Source: CAIVVT01 sp963757265 (GTDB taxonomy: Bacteria > Acidobacteriota > Terriglobia > Bryobacterales > Bryobacteraceae). Taken from it: a stretch of DNA of 64,000 nucleotides. Location: positions 3,038,001-3,102,000 of the forward strand of contig CAVWRA010000006.1 in assembly GCA_963757265.1 (NCBI GenBank), written 5' to 3'. Shown piece after piece: positions 8,351-17,112 of this stretch; the first letter of the stretch is position 1; every line of letters starts with the position of its first letter. The position numbers and the translations under genes were made by a program. The notes beneath the pieces are model-generated. The model saw only the letters and a list, made by a program, of their open reading frames with translations. It was not told the origin of the DNA and did not search any database.

Positions 8351-9313
8351 ATGTACCGGACGCCTCAAGGAGCGGCGTTCTTGGGCGATTCGGAAAAACT
8401 ACTTGCGCGCCTCCCGACAGGCAGTGTGAATTTGGTTTTCACGTCTCCGCCCTACGCTCTTCACTTCAAGAAAGAGTACGGCAATGCACATAAGCGCGAC
8501 TACGTCCGGTGGTTCATTCCGTTTGCCAAACAGATTCTGCGAATCCTAAAGGACGATGGCAGCTTCGTCTTGAACATCGGCGGCAGCTACAACGAGGGAG
8601 CGCCCACCCGGTCCTTGTACCATTTCCACTTGCTCATTGCTCTCGTCGAAGAGGTTGGTTTCCACCTGGCGCAGGAGTGCTTCTGGTACAACCCTGCGAA
8701 GATGCCGATGCCGGCCGAGTGGGTGACGGTTCGACGAATTCGCATCAAAGACTCTGTCGAGTATGTCTGGTGGCTTTCGAAAACGCCTTGGCCGAAGGCG
8801 AGTAACGTGAGAGTCCTAAAGGAATACAGCCCTGACATGATTCGGTTGAGCCGAAGAGGAGTGAGGCCCACGGTGCGACCCTCCGGCCACGTCATTCGGG
8901 GCTCCTTCGACAAGGTTGAAGCTGGCGGCGCGATCCCGTCTAATGTAGTTGAAAATGGCTTGATGAACGAACTTGACCTTCCGATTCCAGAAGCGATGTT
9001 GAAATTCGGCAACAACGCCGCGAATGACGAATACGCGAAGAGAAGCAGAGAATTGCGTCTCAAGATGCATCCGGCCCGGTTCCCGGCAGCTCTGCCGGAG
9101 TTCTTCATTAAGCTGCTTACGGATGAAGGCGACACTGTCATCGACCCGTTTGCTGGATCAAACACGACCGGCTTGGTCGCTGAAAGCCTTCGGCGCCGAT
9201 GGATCGCGCTGGAGCGAGTTGCGGAGTACCTCGAAGCCAGCAAGGTGCGGTTTGAGCGTTCGACCATTCCGCCGGGCGCAAGTAACAGACCGGCGCAGGC
9301 TGAACTGTTTTAA
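8351..9313 (+). CDS. Site-specific DNA methyltransferase, beta class (N4-cytosine or N6-adenine)
   Basis: The chosen ATG follows GGAGAGGAG and gives 320 residues; in-frame TTG at 8282 would extend it by 23. Catalytic motif IV is TSPPY at residues 31-35, and the AdoMet-binding motif I, DPFAGSNTTG, starts near residue 265, giving the IV-to-I order of beta-class enzymes. An SPPY tetrapeptide is most common in N4-cytosine enzymes but also occurs in N6-adenine ones. The middle part (about 110-240) would be target recognition. It is divergent from the HTH-nuclease operon and would protect host DNA. Confidence 0.9.
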   Translation: MYRTPQGAAFLGDSEKLLARLPTGSVNLVFTSPPYALHFKKEYGNAHKRDYVRWFIPFAKQILRILKDDGSFVLNIGGSYNEGAPTRSLYHFHLLIALVEEVGFHLAQECFWYNPAKMPMPAEWVTVRRIRIKDSVEYVWWLSKTPWPKASNVRVLKEYSPDMIRLSRRGVRPTVRPSGHVIRGSFDKVEAGGAIPSNVVENGLMNELDLPIPEAMLKFGNNAANDEYAKRSRELRLKMHPARFPAALPEFFIKLLTDEGDTVIDPFAGSNTTGLVAESLRRRWIALERVAEYLEASKVRFERSTIPPGASNRPAQAELF

Positions 9314-9451
9314 TCGACGATCATATCGCTGAGGGACCTCCGCCAGTCCCAGACCCGCAATTCGACCAGACCCGCCCGGGCGAGATGGCGCCTCCGGTCT
9401 CAGTCAGGATGTCCTTTCCAGTTGTGCCGGAGAGGACGGATTCGGCGGGGA

Positions 9452-10075
9452 TCAGAGCAGAGCGCAGGCTTCTTCGAAGCTCAGACGCGGATTCCGTGGA
9501 TGAAGCTGCGAGCGGTCGCCATACCCGAGGTTGCACAGGAAATTGGATCGGACGTGGGTCAGCGGGAAGAACTCCTGGTCCACCTTGGCGTTGTCGAAGC
9601 CGGACATGGGGCCGCAATCGAGTCCCAAGGCGCGGGCGGCGATGATCAGGTACGCTCCCTGAAGACTGGAATTGCGGCGGGCGGTGACTTCGGCCAGTTC
9701 GGGGGACTGCGCAAAGACGTCGCGGTAGCCAGGCGCGTGAGGAAACAACTGCGGCAGGTGCTCGTAGAAGTGCAGGTCATAGCCAATGATGGCGGTGACC
9801 GGAGCGGTCCGCACCTTCTCGACGTTGGTTGGCGAAAGCGCGGGAATGAGCCGCTGCTTCGCTTCCGGCGTGCGCAGAAAGAGAATGCGGGCGGGGCTGC
9901 AGTTGGCGCTGGTCGGGCCCCACTTCATCAGGTCATACAAACGGCGCAGCGTGTCGTCGCTGACCGGCTTGTCCAGCCAGTTAGAGAATGTGCGGGCCGT
10001 GCGGAATAGCTGGTCGAGCGCGTCATCGCTCAGGGCGGCGATGGCCGGGATGGGGTGTTGTGATACTGGGGACAT
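9452..10075 (-). CDS. rutE: Nitroreductase-family protein, RutE/HadB-like malonic semialdehyde reductase
   Basis: The 207-residue protein matches the RutE/HadB branch of FMN nitroreductases along its whole length: DLMKWGPTSANCSPAR near residue 48, RNSSLQGAYLIIAARALGLD near 134, GPMSGFD, and the ending LSFEEACALL. RutE reduces malonic semialdehyde to 3-hydroxypropionate in pyrimidine degradation. No other rut gene is next to it, so the physiological substrate is uncertain. It converges with the methyltransferase gene. Confidence 0.85.
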   Translation of the reverse strand: MSPVSQHPIPAIAALSDDALDQLFRTARTFSNWLDKPVSDDTLRRLYDLMKWGPTSANCSPARILFLRTPEAKQRLIPALSPTNVEKVRTAPVTAIIGYDLHFYEHLPQLFPHAPGYRDVFAQSPELAEVTARRNSSLQGAYLIIAARALGLDCGPMSGFDNAKVDQEFFPLTHVRSNFLCNLGYGDRSQLHPRNPRLSFEEACALL

Positions 10076-10326
10076 CTGTTCTTCTCAGAAGATGATTTCT
10101 CAGCCCGAACTGGTTCAGGAACTCCGGTTGTTCCGAGCGCAGGGATTCGCCGTTCATGACTCCGCCCTTGAGAACATCCGCGGAACGCGACACCCGCAAG
10201 TTTGGCCGGGCCCAAGCGGGCGCGACGGCCCGGGCGGAGGGTGGCGCCGGGGGTGAAAAGGGCGTCGAAATCGAGGGCGGGAAGAGGGCGATTTCAGGAT
10301 TTCGCCGAAATGCCGGAAATTTTCGA

Positions 10327-10610
10327 TAAGTCCTTTGGATGCAATAGTTACACGGTGGAACGGGGCGCAAGTGCAAAAAGGCGTCTGTTCATGTTTGTAA
10401 GTCCTTTGTTTGCCATAGATCCACCGTGACGCACGGTGCCGCGTGTTAATGTGGCCTGTTAATGTTCGTAACTCCAATCATTGCAATAGATCCTCCGTGA
10501 CGCACGGTGACGCGTGTTAATGTTGGCCAAAAAGCGCGTCAAATCGGGTTAAGTCTTTTGTTTACCACAGATCCACCGTGAAGCACGGTGACGATCACAT
10601 AAGTCCTTTG
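10327..10610. repeat. Degenerate tandem repeat with ~71-bp period and a CACCGTG/CACGGTG hairpin
   Basis: Units start with TAAGTCCTTTG-like sequence at about 10327, 10398, 10469, 10550 and 10600 (steps 71, 71, 81 and 50). Three central units carry a hairpin, CACCGTG-ACG-CACGGTG at 10422-10438, a one-mismatch copy at 10493-10509 and CACCGTG-AAG-CACGGTG at 10574-10590, followed by CGCGTGTTAATG in the first two. Half-sites continue to about 10740. No reading frame is supported. The rest of the 10076-10863 gap shows only G+C-rich inverted repeats. Confidence 0.75.
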
Positions 10611-10863
10611 AAATTGTATACTTGCGCACTCGTCAGGCGCGCATTTTTGACGCAAAACCGCTAAGTCATTTAGAACACCGTGATTACGAAAATGCGCAAA
10701 AACCCGAGTTTTTCACGGTCAGCACACGGTGGATTACGGTAAAATCGCGTCACTGCGCGCGGCGTGCCGCACGGCTTTTCGCGCCTTCGGCGCCCCTATG
10801 GGACGCGCTCAGGCCGGCGCCACGCCGCTCGCCGATTCGCCGAGCGACGGCGTCCGTGAGTGC

Positions 10864-11046
10864 TTAATGCGCAGCGGCGTCGGCGGACGTGATGTCGCCC
10901 TGCGCCTTGCTCCAAATGGCGCTGACCTGGTGGCCGATCGCCACATAAGCCGCGCCGGCCGCCAGCGCAACAAAGGCCAGAAGCAGGGTGTATTCCACCA
11001 TGTCCTGTCCTTCTTCGTCCAATAGGAGTTTCTTCAGGAAATTCAT
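10864..11046 (-). CDS. Flp/Fap-type (type IVb) pilin
   Basis: This 60-residue protein has the Flp prepilin layout: a short basic leader MNFLKKLLLDEEG, then QDMVEY with Glu at +5 and Tyr at +6 after the glycine, followed by a hydrophobic helix (TLLLAFVALAAGAAYVAIGH). Prepilin peptidase (TadV/CpaA type) would cut after G13. Flp pilins build tight-adherence pili or act as minor pilins. No tad/cpa secretion gene is adjacent, so the assembly machinery must lie elsewhere. Confidence 0.88.
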   Translation of the reverse strand: MNFLKKLLLDEEGQDMVEYTLLLAFVALAAGAAYVAIGHQVSAIWSKAQGDITSADAAAH

Positions 11047-11746
11047 AAGTTATTGTCTTTCACTCTGCGCAATCCAGCATTTCAGCTTCCCGTCTTCGAG
11101 CCGTGCATGGCGCCGGAGACGCGCTTTCTCTGCCGGAATGCGGACCGCATTGCCGAATTCACGCATCATCGCGCGTGTTCCTTCATCTCTAAAACCTGCC
11201 AGGTTCATTGGCTAATCCAAATCTGTACAACGCAGCAATTACCTCAAATTCGCGGCGCTGGAAACGCTCCCAAGCTGCTTCCCTCGTCCGCCGATTTCGT
11301 CCCGCACCCGCGGGCTCAAAGGCTGGTCAAGTCTCGTATGCCGATCCTTGCCGAGGAATCTCCAATCGTTCGATAGGATCCTCAGATCCCAATGTCATGC
11401 CTAAGCCGTTTGAAGTCAATAGTAGATCGGTCCCATCTACTGAGCATCGAAGTACCGCAGGTTAGAACTAAATCGCCGGTTCAAACGAGTAGTACCCTGG
11501 CTCATCACTCTATCGCCAGCAATGTGGGCAAACCAGTTAAGATATCTCAACGCCATTGCCCCGGTGCATCGACCCGGGCCGGCGCCGAGATCTAGCCGCT
11601 TTTTTCAAGGCTCTCCCGCGCCAGGTGATCGACCTTCATCCGGCTTGGGTTCCACGCATGGCCACGCCATTGGCTGAAACTGCGGACAACAGGAATTCGA
11701 CGTCCGCACCGCGACGCGGCCTCGCGCGCCAGGCGCCGGATTGGTC
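11047..11746. other. Non-coding gap, nothing recognised
   Basis: About 700 bases between the pilin and the GH78 gene. Open frames here have low-complexity, non-protein-like translations and no ribosome-binding sites. No hairpin terminator or tRNA-like fold was recognised. Confidence 0.5.
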
Positions 11747-14071
11747 TCAGAAGCTCAAGTCCCCGGCGCCTTGAATCGGCTTTTCCTGACCGTTCCAGCG
11801 GAACACGCCCGTGAGACCGGCGGGCAGAGAGACGTGCGCCCGAAGGTGCTCGCCGTCACGATCGAGCCACACCTCGATGGGCCCGAGAGGATGGGGCATG
11901 CGGGCGTGCACATGCCGCAGCGCCCCCATCGCCGGCTGGATGCGGAGGGTCCGGAACCCGGGCGAGGCTGGTTCGATCCCGGCGACTGTGGACAGCAACT
12001 CAAACACCGGGCTCGTGCTCCACGGATGGCAGTCCGAGCGCGGCTCCTGCATCTGCTCCCCAAATGTTTGCATCCCGCTGCGCAGCATATCCAGCCAGGG
12101 TCCCAGAGTCTCAATGTAACGATCGCCCAGTCCCGCCTGCTTCAGCGCACGGCCGAGATAATAGCGGAAAAACATCTCCGCCTTGACGATGGAGGCGTCT
12201 TTGAGCATCCTCTCCGCGAGAGCTCGCTGCTGCTCCGGCGGGACGGCGTTCGCCAGGATGGCCAGGCTATTCACCTCTTCCGTGAAGGAGGCCTTCTGCA
12301 ATTCGTGCTTGAACAGCCCGCGCGCGGGATCATAGGCCTGTTCATAAATGCGGCGTCTCAGATCCGCGGCCTGCTGCCGGTACCGCCCGGCCTCGCACGC
12401 TTCTCCGAAGTGCTCGAACAACTCCGCGCTCTCATCCAGCTCCAGCGCCAGCAGCAGCGCATCCCCGATCGGGCTCCAGGCCCACGGCGTCGGCCGCATG
12501 CCCGCCGGGTCGGTGTGATTCACGTGCCACAACAGAACCTGGCTGATGCCGGGCAGGAATTGCTTGATGAATGCATCGTCGCCGCGATACATCCAGTAGT
12601 CGTGCACCATCGAAACCCAGTACAGCGAGAATGACGCGAGGTACTGCTCCAGGTTGGCCGGATAACGGCTCTGGGTCAGCCCGAAGGGTGCGCGCGACTC
12701 GTCGAACTGCTCGATGGCCAGTCTCACCAACCGGTCGTCTCCCGTCGTCACCAGCCAGCTCAGCGCCTGCACCTTCGTGTCGGCCAGGTACTGCATGCGC
12801 TCCCACGAGAGATCGCTGATGAAATTCTCTTGGGCCGTTAACGCCAGCGTGCGCCAGCCGGCGTCCCAGATCTGCCGCAGGTTCTCTGAGTCGCTCTCGA
12901 ATACCGCCACCCGATGTGCCGGGTAGATGCACAGCAGGCTCGACAGATCCTCGATCGTCACCGCATCGCCGGCGGTCGTGACCTCGAGTTGCAGCCAGCG
13001 CCAGTTGCGCGTCCACAACGGCCGGTATTCGCGATTGCGTCCCCCGTCGGGCAGGAATACGTCGGGGATCCCCATCACTTCCTTGCCGTCGGTTTCATTA
13101 CGGTTGCCCTTCAGCCCCTTGCCGTCATAGAGCGCCTCGGAGTAGATCAGGCGCACCTGGCTGCCCTTCCCGCCGCTCAGGCGCAGCAGCGGGTAGCCGG
13201 TGGTCAGCGGACCGTTGTCGAACAGAACCACGGCCTTGCTGTCCGGCGGCACTCGAAACGGCGCCGATCCTTTGAGGAACTCCGGCGAAACTTCGACGCC
13301 CCGGCTGCGGACCACGCGCGCGAACCTCTGCGCTATCTCGGGCAGCAGCGGAACGGAGCGCGGCCGGAGTTGCCAGCGCTGATGGCTCTCGACGCCGGCC
13401 GGCGCACCATGGACGATCTTTTCCGCGGCAACCCATGTGCTGTCGTCGAATTTCGGTTCTTGCCAGCCCCACGGGTAGCGCGCTCCGTCGAGCTGTTCCA
13501 GTGCCCCCGCCACGTAGTATTGCCATCGCAGGCGTGGATCGTTTTCCTTGTAAATAATCTGCCCGTAGGCCGGGTCCTGAAAAACTCTCCAGGTGGCGTC
13601 CGTGTTGACGGCCTGCTCGCTCTCGCCGTCTCCCTGCAGAATGAACCCCGTGCGGTGCGTCATCTGGGCCATCGGCCGCTCCAGGCCGCCATTCCACACC
13701 ACTGCCGCCAGCACATTCCGCCCGGCGTTGAGGTGCGGCGCCAGATCGACCGTTTCGAAACGCCAGTTGGGCACATCGCTCTGCGCCGGGCCCGCCACGA
13801 CGGACTTGCCATTGACGAACAGCCGGTAGCGGTTGTCGGCCGAGGCGTGTACGATGAATCGCGCCGGCCTGGCGGCAAGTACGAATGATCTCCGGAAGTG
13901 AAAAACGCCGAACTCGGTCGCGGTTGCGGTCGGGTGCGCAATCCACCACGCCGGCCAGGCCTTCGCGAGCAGAACCGGATTCATTGCTTCGTCCGGCGCC
14001 GGCGCGGCGATCGCTCCTGTTGTCGCCGTCGCCATGGCGACGGCAAGCACAATCCTGCTGCAGTTCATCAT
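11747..14071 (-). CDS. Secreted glycoside hydrolase family 78-like protein (alpha-L-rhamnosidase)
   Basis: The 774-residue product begins with a signal peptide (MMNCSRIVLAVAMATATTGAIAA). An N-terminal carbohydrate-binding-type module (about 35-160: ASADNRYRLFVNGKSV, FETVDLAPHLNAGRNVLAAV) is typical of bacterial alpha-L-rhamnosidases, followed by the DLSWERMQYLADTKVQALSW region and an (alpha/alpha)6 barrel ending in a beta-sandwich. The family releases terminal rhamnose from plant glycans. The DLSWERMQY segment replaces the usual GER(x)GWxGD pattern, so catalysis and substrate are uncertain. It stands alone, downstream of the cytochrome terminator on the same strand. Confidence 0.8.
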   Translation of the reverse strand: MMNCSRIVLAVAMATATTGAIAAPAPDEAMNPVLLAKAWPAWWIAHPTATATEFGVFHFRRSFVLAARPARFIVHASADNRYRLFVNGKSVVAGPAQSDVPNWRFETVDLAPHLNAGRNVLAAVVWNGGLERPMAQMTHRTGFILQGDGESEQAVNTDATWRVFQDPAYGQIIYKENDPRLRWQYYVAGALEQLDGARYPWGWQEPKFDDSTWVAAEKIVHGAPAGVESHQRWQLRPRSVPLLPEIAQRFARVVRSRGVEVSPEFLKGSAPFRVPPDSKAVVLFDNGPLTTGYPLLRLSGGKGSQVRLIYSEALYDGKGLKGNRNETDGKEVMGIPDVFLPDGGRNREYRPLWTRNWRWLQLEVTTAGDAVTIEDLSSLLCIYPAHRVAVFESDSENLRQIWDAGWRTLALTAQENFISDLSWERMQYLADTKVQALSWLVTTGDDRLVRLAIEQFDESRAPFGLTQSRYPANLEQYLASFSLYWVSMVHDYWMYRGDDAFIKQFLPGISQVLLWHVNHTDPAGMRPTPWAWSPIGDALLLALELDESAELFEHFGEACEAGRYRQQAADLRRRIYEQAYDPARGLFKHELQKASFTEEVNSLAILANAVPPEQQRALAERMLKDASIVKAEMFFRYYLGRALKQAGLGDRYIETLGPWLDMLRSGMQTFGEQMQEPRSDCHPWSTSPVFELLSTVAGIEPASPGFRTLRIQPAMGALRHVHARMPHPLGPIEVWLDRDGEHLRAHVSLPAGLTGVFRWNGQEKPIQGAGDLSF

Positions 14072-14196
14072 GTCTCACTTTCAATATTTCTGATCGGGAG
14101 TCGCCCGCTCCGGCTCCCCGTTCCGGGCCATTATATGCCCCGCCATCGTCCCACGATCGAGCGCCGCGCACCCTTCTCCGGCCTGGACCAAAAGGC

Positions 14197-14229
14197 AAAG
14201 GCGGCCCGCCCGAGGGAGGAGCCGCCTTT
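14197..14229 (-). terminator. Rho-independent terminator of the decaheme cytochrome gene
   Basis: A 9-bp stem, AAAGGCGGC (14197-14205) with GCCGCCTTT (14221-14229), lies 67 bases beyond the cytochrome stop; on the minus strand it ends in TTTGCCTTTT. Its symmetry would let it work in both directions. Confidence 0.65.
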
Positions 14230-14295
14230 CAACGAACCGGACTTTGTGCACCGGTTCGGGCCTCGTTCGGGCCCGAATCGGAGAGCTGGGTGGTC

Positions 14296-16818
14296 TTATT
14301 CCGCCGCGGACTTACTTGTGGTTCTGACGGCCGGAACCGTAACGTTGCCGTTCCCCGGGACTGCACTGGTTGTAGGAGGCGGGGGGATCGCGATGGACGA
14401 CTCATGCTCAATAGCAACTGCGTAGGCGCCATTCGGACCGTGGCAGATGATGCAGCTTTCGCCGAGAGCCGTCGTGTTGGATTGGGCGTGAGACAAAGTG
14501 GAGAGCTGGGCGTGGCAAGCCGTGCAATCCGCCGTGACGCGCGGCATCGGATTGACCGTGCTTTGCGGATCGACCATCGCATTGAGACCCTCGGGCAGGT
14601 TCTGCTCCGAGCCGTTCACGTGGCACTTCTCACAGTAACCGATGCCTCCCGCCGCGCCGCTGGAGTTCAGCACCGGATACAGCACATTCGAGAAGTCGTT
14701 GTGGCTGCCGCCGTAGCCCACGACGATGTAGGACGCGCCGGTGTAAGCCTTGACGTCCGCGCCGCCGTGGATGTGGTGAATCATGTAGCCGAAGTCGATC
14801 GACTGAGGCGGCGTGGCGGCGTCGGTCGGGTTCTTCGCCATCGCCCGCGTCGCCGCGTCGGTGTCGGATGGGTTGTGGCAGGTCACGCAATGATCGATCT
14901 GGTTGCGGAGCGTGCCATGGATCGACAGGTAGGTGTGGCAGTTATTGCAATTAGCCAGGCTGACCACCGTGCGGCGCGGCGTCACCGGTGAGCCGTCCAC
15001 CGAGAAGTAGGTCACCAGGTTGTCCGCTCCATAATCCGTACTGACCTGCTGGACCGTGCCCGGCAGAATGGTCAGCGCGCGCCGGCCCTCCAGACCAATG
15101 GAGTAGGTGCCCGTGGCGCTGGCCGGAATGGCGTGTTGGAAGGCGTACGTGCAGTTGCCGCTGCTGTCGCAGGTTCCGCCCGTGGCTACGTTCTCGGAGA
15201 TATAACCGCTGGTTGTCTGGTCGGCTCCGAAGGACGTATATCCGTAGTCGCTGGCCGGTCCGGCCATCACGGCCTGGAAGTACCCGGGCGACTTGCTGAG
15301 TTCAGTGAGTGAAATGGGGTTGCCGGACTTGTCCTGCAGCGTGAAGGTAATGGTCGGCTTATTGCCGGCCGTTCCGTTCGTCACCTGGAGGTTCGAAAAC
15401 ACCATGCCGGGCACCCAGCTCAATTGCGACGGAATCAAAGCGCTCGGATTGACGTGCGCGTTCGCAATCGAGGCGTCGAGCGGCAGTTCGCCCTGATACA
15501 CGTGGCACTCTGTACACTCGCTGTCGTCCACCGCCACCAGGCCGGGGTGGTTCAGACCCGTGGCGAAATTGACGTCGTCATGGCAGGCCCCGCACGCCGC
15601 GCGGTTGGCCTTCGCATAGTAGTAAGACGCCTGTGTCGCGCCGTAAATGGCGTCGTGGCAGGTGGAGCATTGGCCCGGATCGGAAGGATAGGCCACCGTC
15701 GAAAAGTTGGAAACCGACCCGCCGTAGCCATAGATCTCATAGGGTGTGCCGGCTTTGACGCTCGGCAGGTTTTCGCCCATGTGGAGGCTGTGGATCATCA
15801 CCGGGAAGTACAGGGAATTGCCCGACGTCGGATCGGCCGTCGCCTGGGTGTGGCACAGTACGCATAGGTCGGCGCCAATGGCCTGCCCGCCGTGCCAATT
15901 CAGATTGTAATGGCAAGTGTTGCAGGCCGCCGTTCGCACGATGTCGTGGAAGTGCGAGGGGCCCGACACGTTCCAGGACAGAGTCACGACGTTCGTGCCG
16001 GCGGGCACCGGATTGGGGGTGGCCTTGAAAGTCGTGTTGCCCAGTGGCGGGGCCGGCGTGCCGCTGGCCAGCAGCGTGACCGTGGCCAGTATGTCGCCCG
16101 TGCTCTGGTCCACCAGGTTGAACGTCTCCCCGGGGGCGGCCCAGGCTCCGGTCTTCGCCGAGCCGGAACTCCCGCCGGACGTGAACAACTGACCGGTGGA
16201 GGCGACCATGACACTAACCGCCGTGGCCTGCCCCGTCCCGTTGGGCACGAAATCGAGCGTGCCGGCCGAGTAGTATTTGCTCAGTCCGAACGACGTCAGA
16301 TCGCGCGAGGATGTGCACCCCGCGCGGTGCGTCGCCGTCGGGTCGAACCCGGAGGGGGCTTTGACACCCAGGGTATAAGTATAGGTGCCGTCACCCACCG
16401 GACTCAGCGTCCCCGACTCGTCGAACCATACCTCCGTCGTGGTCTTGCCGCTCACGGAACTCGTCGCCGGATTACCCGTATAGGAGACGAAATCATTCGA
16501 GCCATTGGGCAGCACCGCCACCGTGCAGGCCACCGTCACCGGACCCGGTGTAGCGACACCGGCCGGATCCAGTTGCAGCCCCTCCGGATCCATGAGGGAC
16601 ACGTGCACTGCCATCGTCCCATCCGCGCCGATGCTGGCCGAAAGAACCTTTAGCACTAATCCTGGCCTGACAAAATCTATGATGTTTGATTGTCCGAAAG
16701 ATGCCTGCCGAATCCCGAAATCGTGTCGCGCCGAATCGGCCGTCAAAAGCGAGATCGCCACTACCGCGAATAGGGCGATCAATTTACCCTTGGGTTTCCC
16801 GAGGGGCGGTATGCGCAT
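14296..16818 (-). CDS. OmcA/MtrC-family decaheme c-type cytochrome
   Basis: The ATG at 16818 has AGGAGG about seven bases upstream and gives 840 residues with a signal peptide (GKLIALFAVVAISLLTADSA). Ten CxxCH heme sites are present: CNTCH, CVLCH, CSTCH, CGACH, CTECH, CNNCH, CVTCH, CEKCH, CTACH and CIICH, in two pentaheme groups separated by beta-sandwich sequence, which is the OmcA/MtrC arrangement. These proteins pass electrons across or outside the outer membrane to minerals or other acceptors. No lipobox cysteine is seen, unlike Shewanella MtrC, and no MtrA/MtrB partner lies in the window. The N-terminal ~250 residues contain TIGR-like beta domains. Confidence 0.93.
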   Translation of the reverse strand: MRIPPLGKPKGKLIALFAVVAISLLTADSARHDFGIRQASFGQSNIIDFVRPGLVLKVLSASIGADGTMAVHVSLMDPEGLQLDPAGVATPGPVTVACTVAVLPNGSNDFVSYTGNPATSSVSGKTTTEVWFDESGTLSPVGDGTYTYTLGVKAPSGFDPTATHRAGCTSSRDLTSFGLSKYYSAGTLDFVPNGTGQATAVSVMVASTGQLFTSGGSSGSAKTGAWAAPGETFNLVDQSTGDILATVTLLASGTPAPPLGNTTFKATPNPVPAGTNVVTLSWNVSGPSHFHDIVRTAACNTCHYNLNWHGGQAIGADLCVLCHTQATADPTSGNSLYFPVMIHSLHMGENLPSVKAGTPYEIYGYGGSVSNFSTVAYPSDPGQCSTCHDAIYGATQASYYYAKANRAACGACHDDVNFATGLNHPGLVAVDDSECTECHVYQGELPLDASIANAHVNPSALIPSQLSWVPGMVFSNLQVTNGTAGNKPTITFTLQDKSGNPISLTELSKSPGYFQAVMAGPASDYGYTSFGADQTTSGYISENVATGGTCDSSGNCTYAFQHAIPASATGTYSIGLEGRRALTILPGTVQQVSTDYGADNLVTYFSVDGSPVTPRRTVVSLANCNNCHTYLSIHGTLRNQIDHCVTCHNPSDTDAATRAMAKNPTDAATPPQSIDFGYMIHHIHGGADVKAYTGASYIVVGYGGSHNDFSNVLYPVLNSSGAAGGIGYCEKCHVNGSEQNLPEGLNAMVDPQSTVNPMPRVTADCTACHAQLSTLSHAQSNTTALGESCIICHGPNGAYAVAIEHESSIAIPPPPTTSAVPGNGNVTVPAVRTTSKSAAE

Positions 16819-17112
16819 AGAAACCTCCTCTGAACGCATTGCATGTGGCGTTCCAGTATTGTGACGGGGAAAACTGTCGAGAAATCCAACTAATTCCCTC
16901 CTGTTTCCCCGAAGTCGGTATCCGGGCGCGAAGCTCACCCCAATTCTGGGTGGGGCAAATCACCCCCACTCCTCTGGTTTGGGGTAGTGGACCACCCCAC
17001 ACTAGCTCCTGCGCCGGGATCCCGGGCGCCGGCGGGGACAGGGTTCCCTGGACGTCGGTTCAAGAACCCGAATCCCCGTCGCACACCCCTCCCGATCGCC
17101 GTTTGGGCGAGA

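Noticed and set aside
9320..9328. ATCATATCG on both sides of the methyltransferase as an insertion duplication
   Set aside because: Nine bases in an A+T-rich context can easily occur by chance and the unit has no other element-like ends.
10327..10610. CRISPR array
   Set aside because: Units are degenerate, spacers are not unique, the period is 71-81 bp with internal hairpins, and no cas gene is present in the window.
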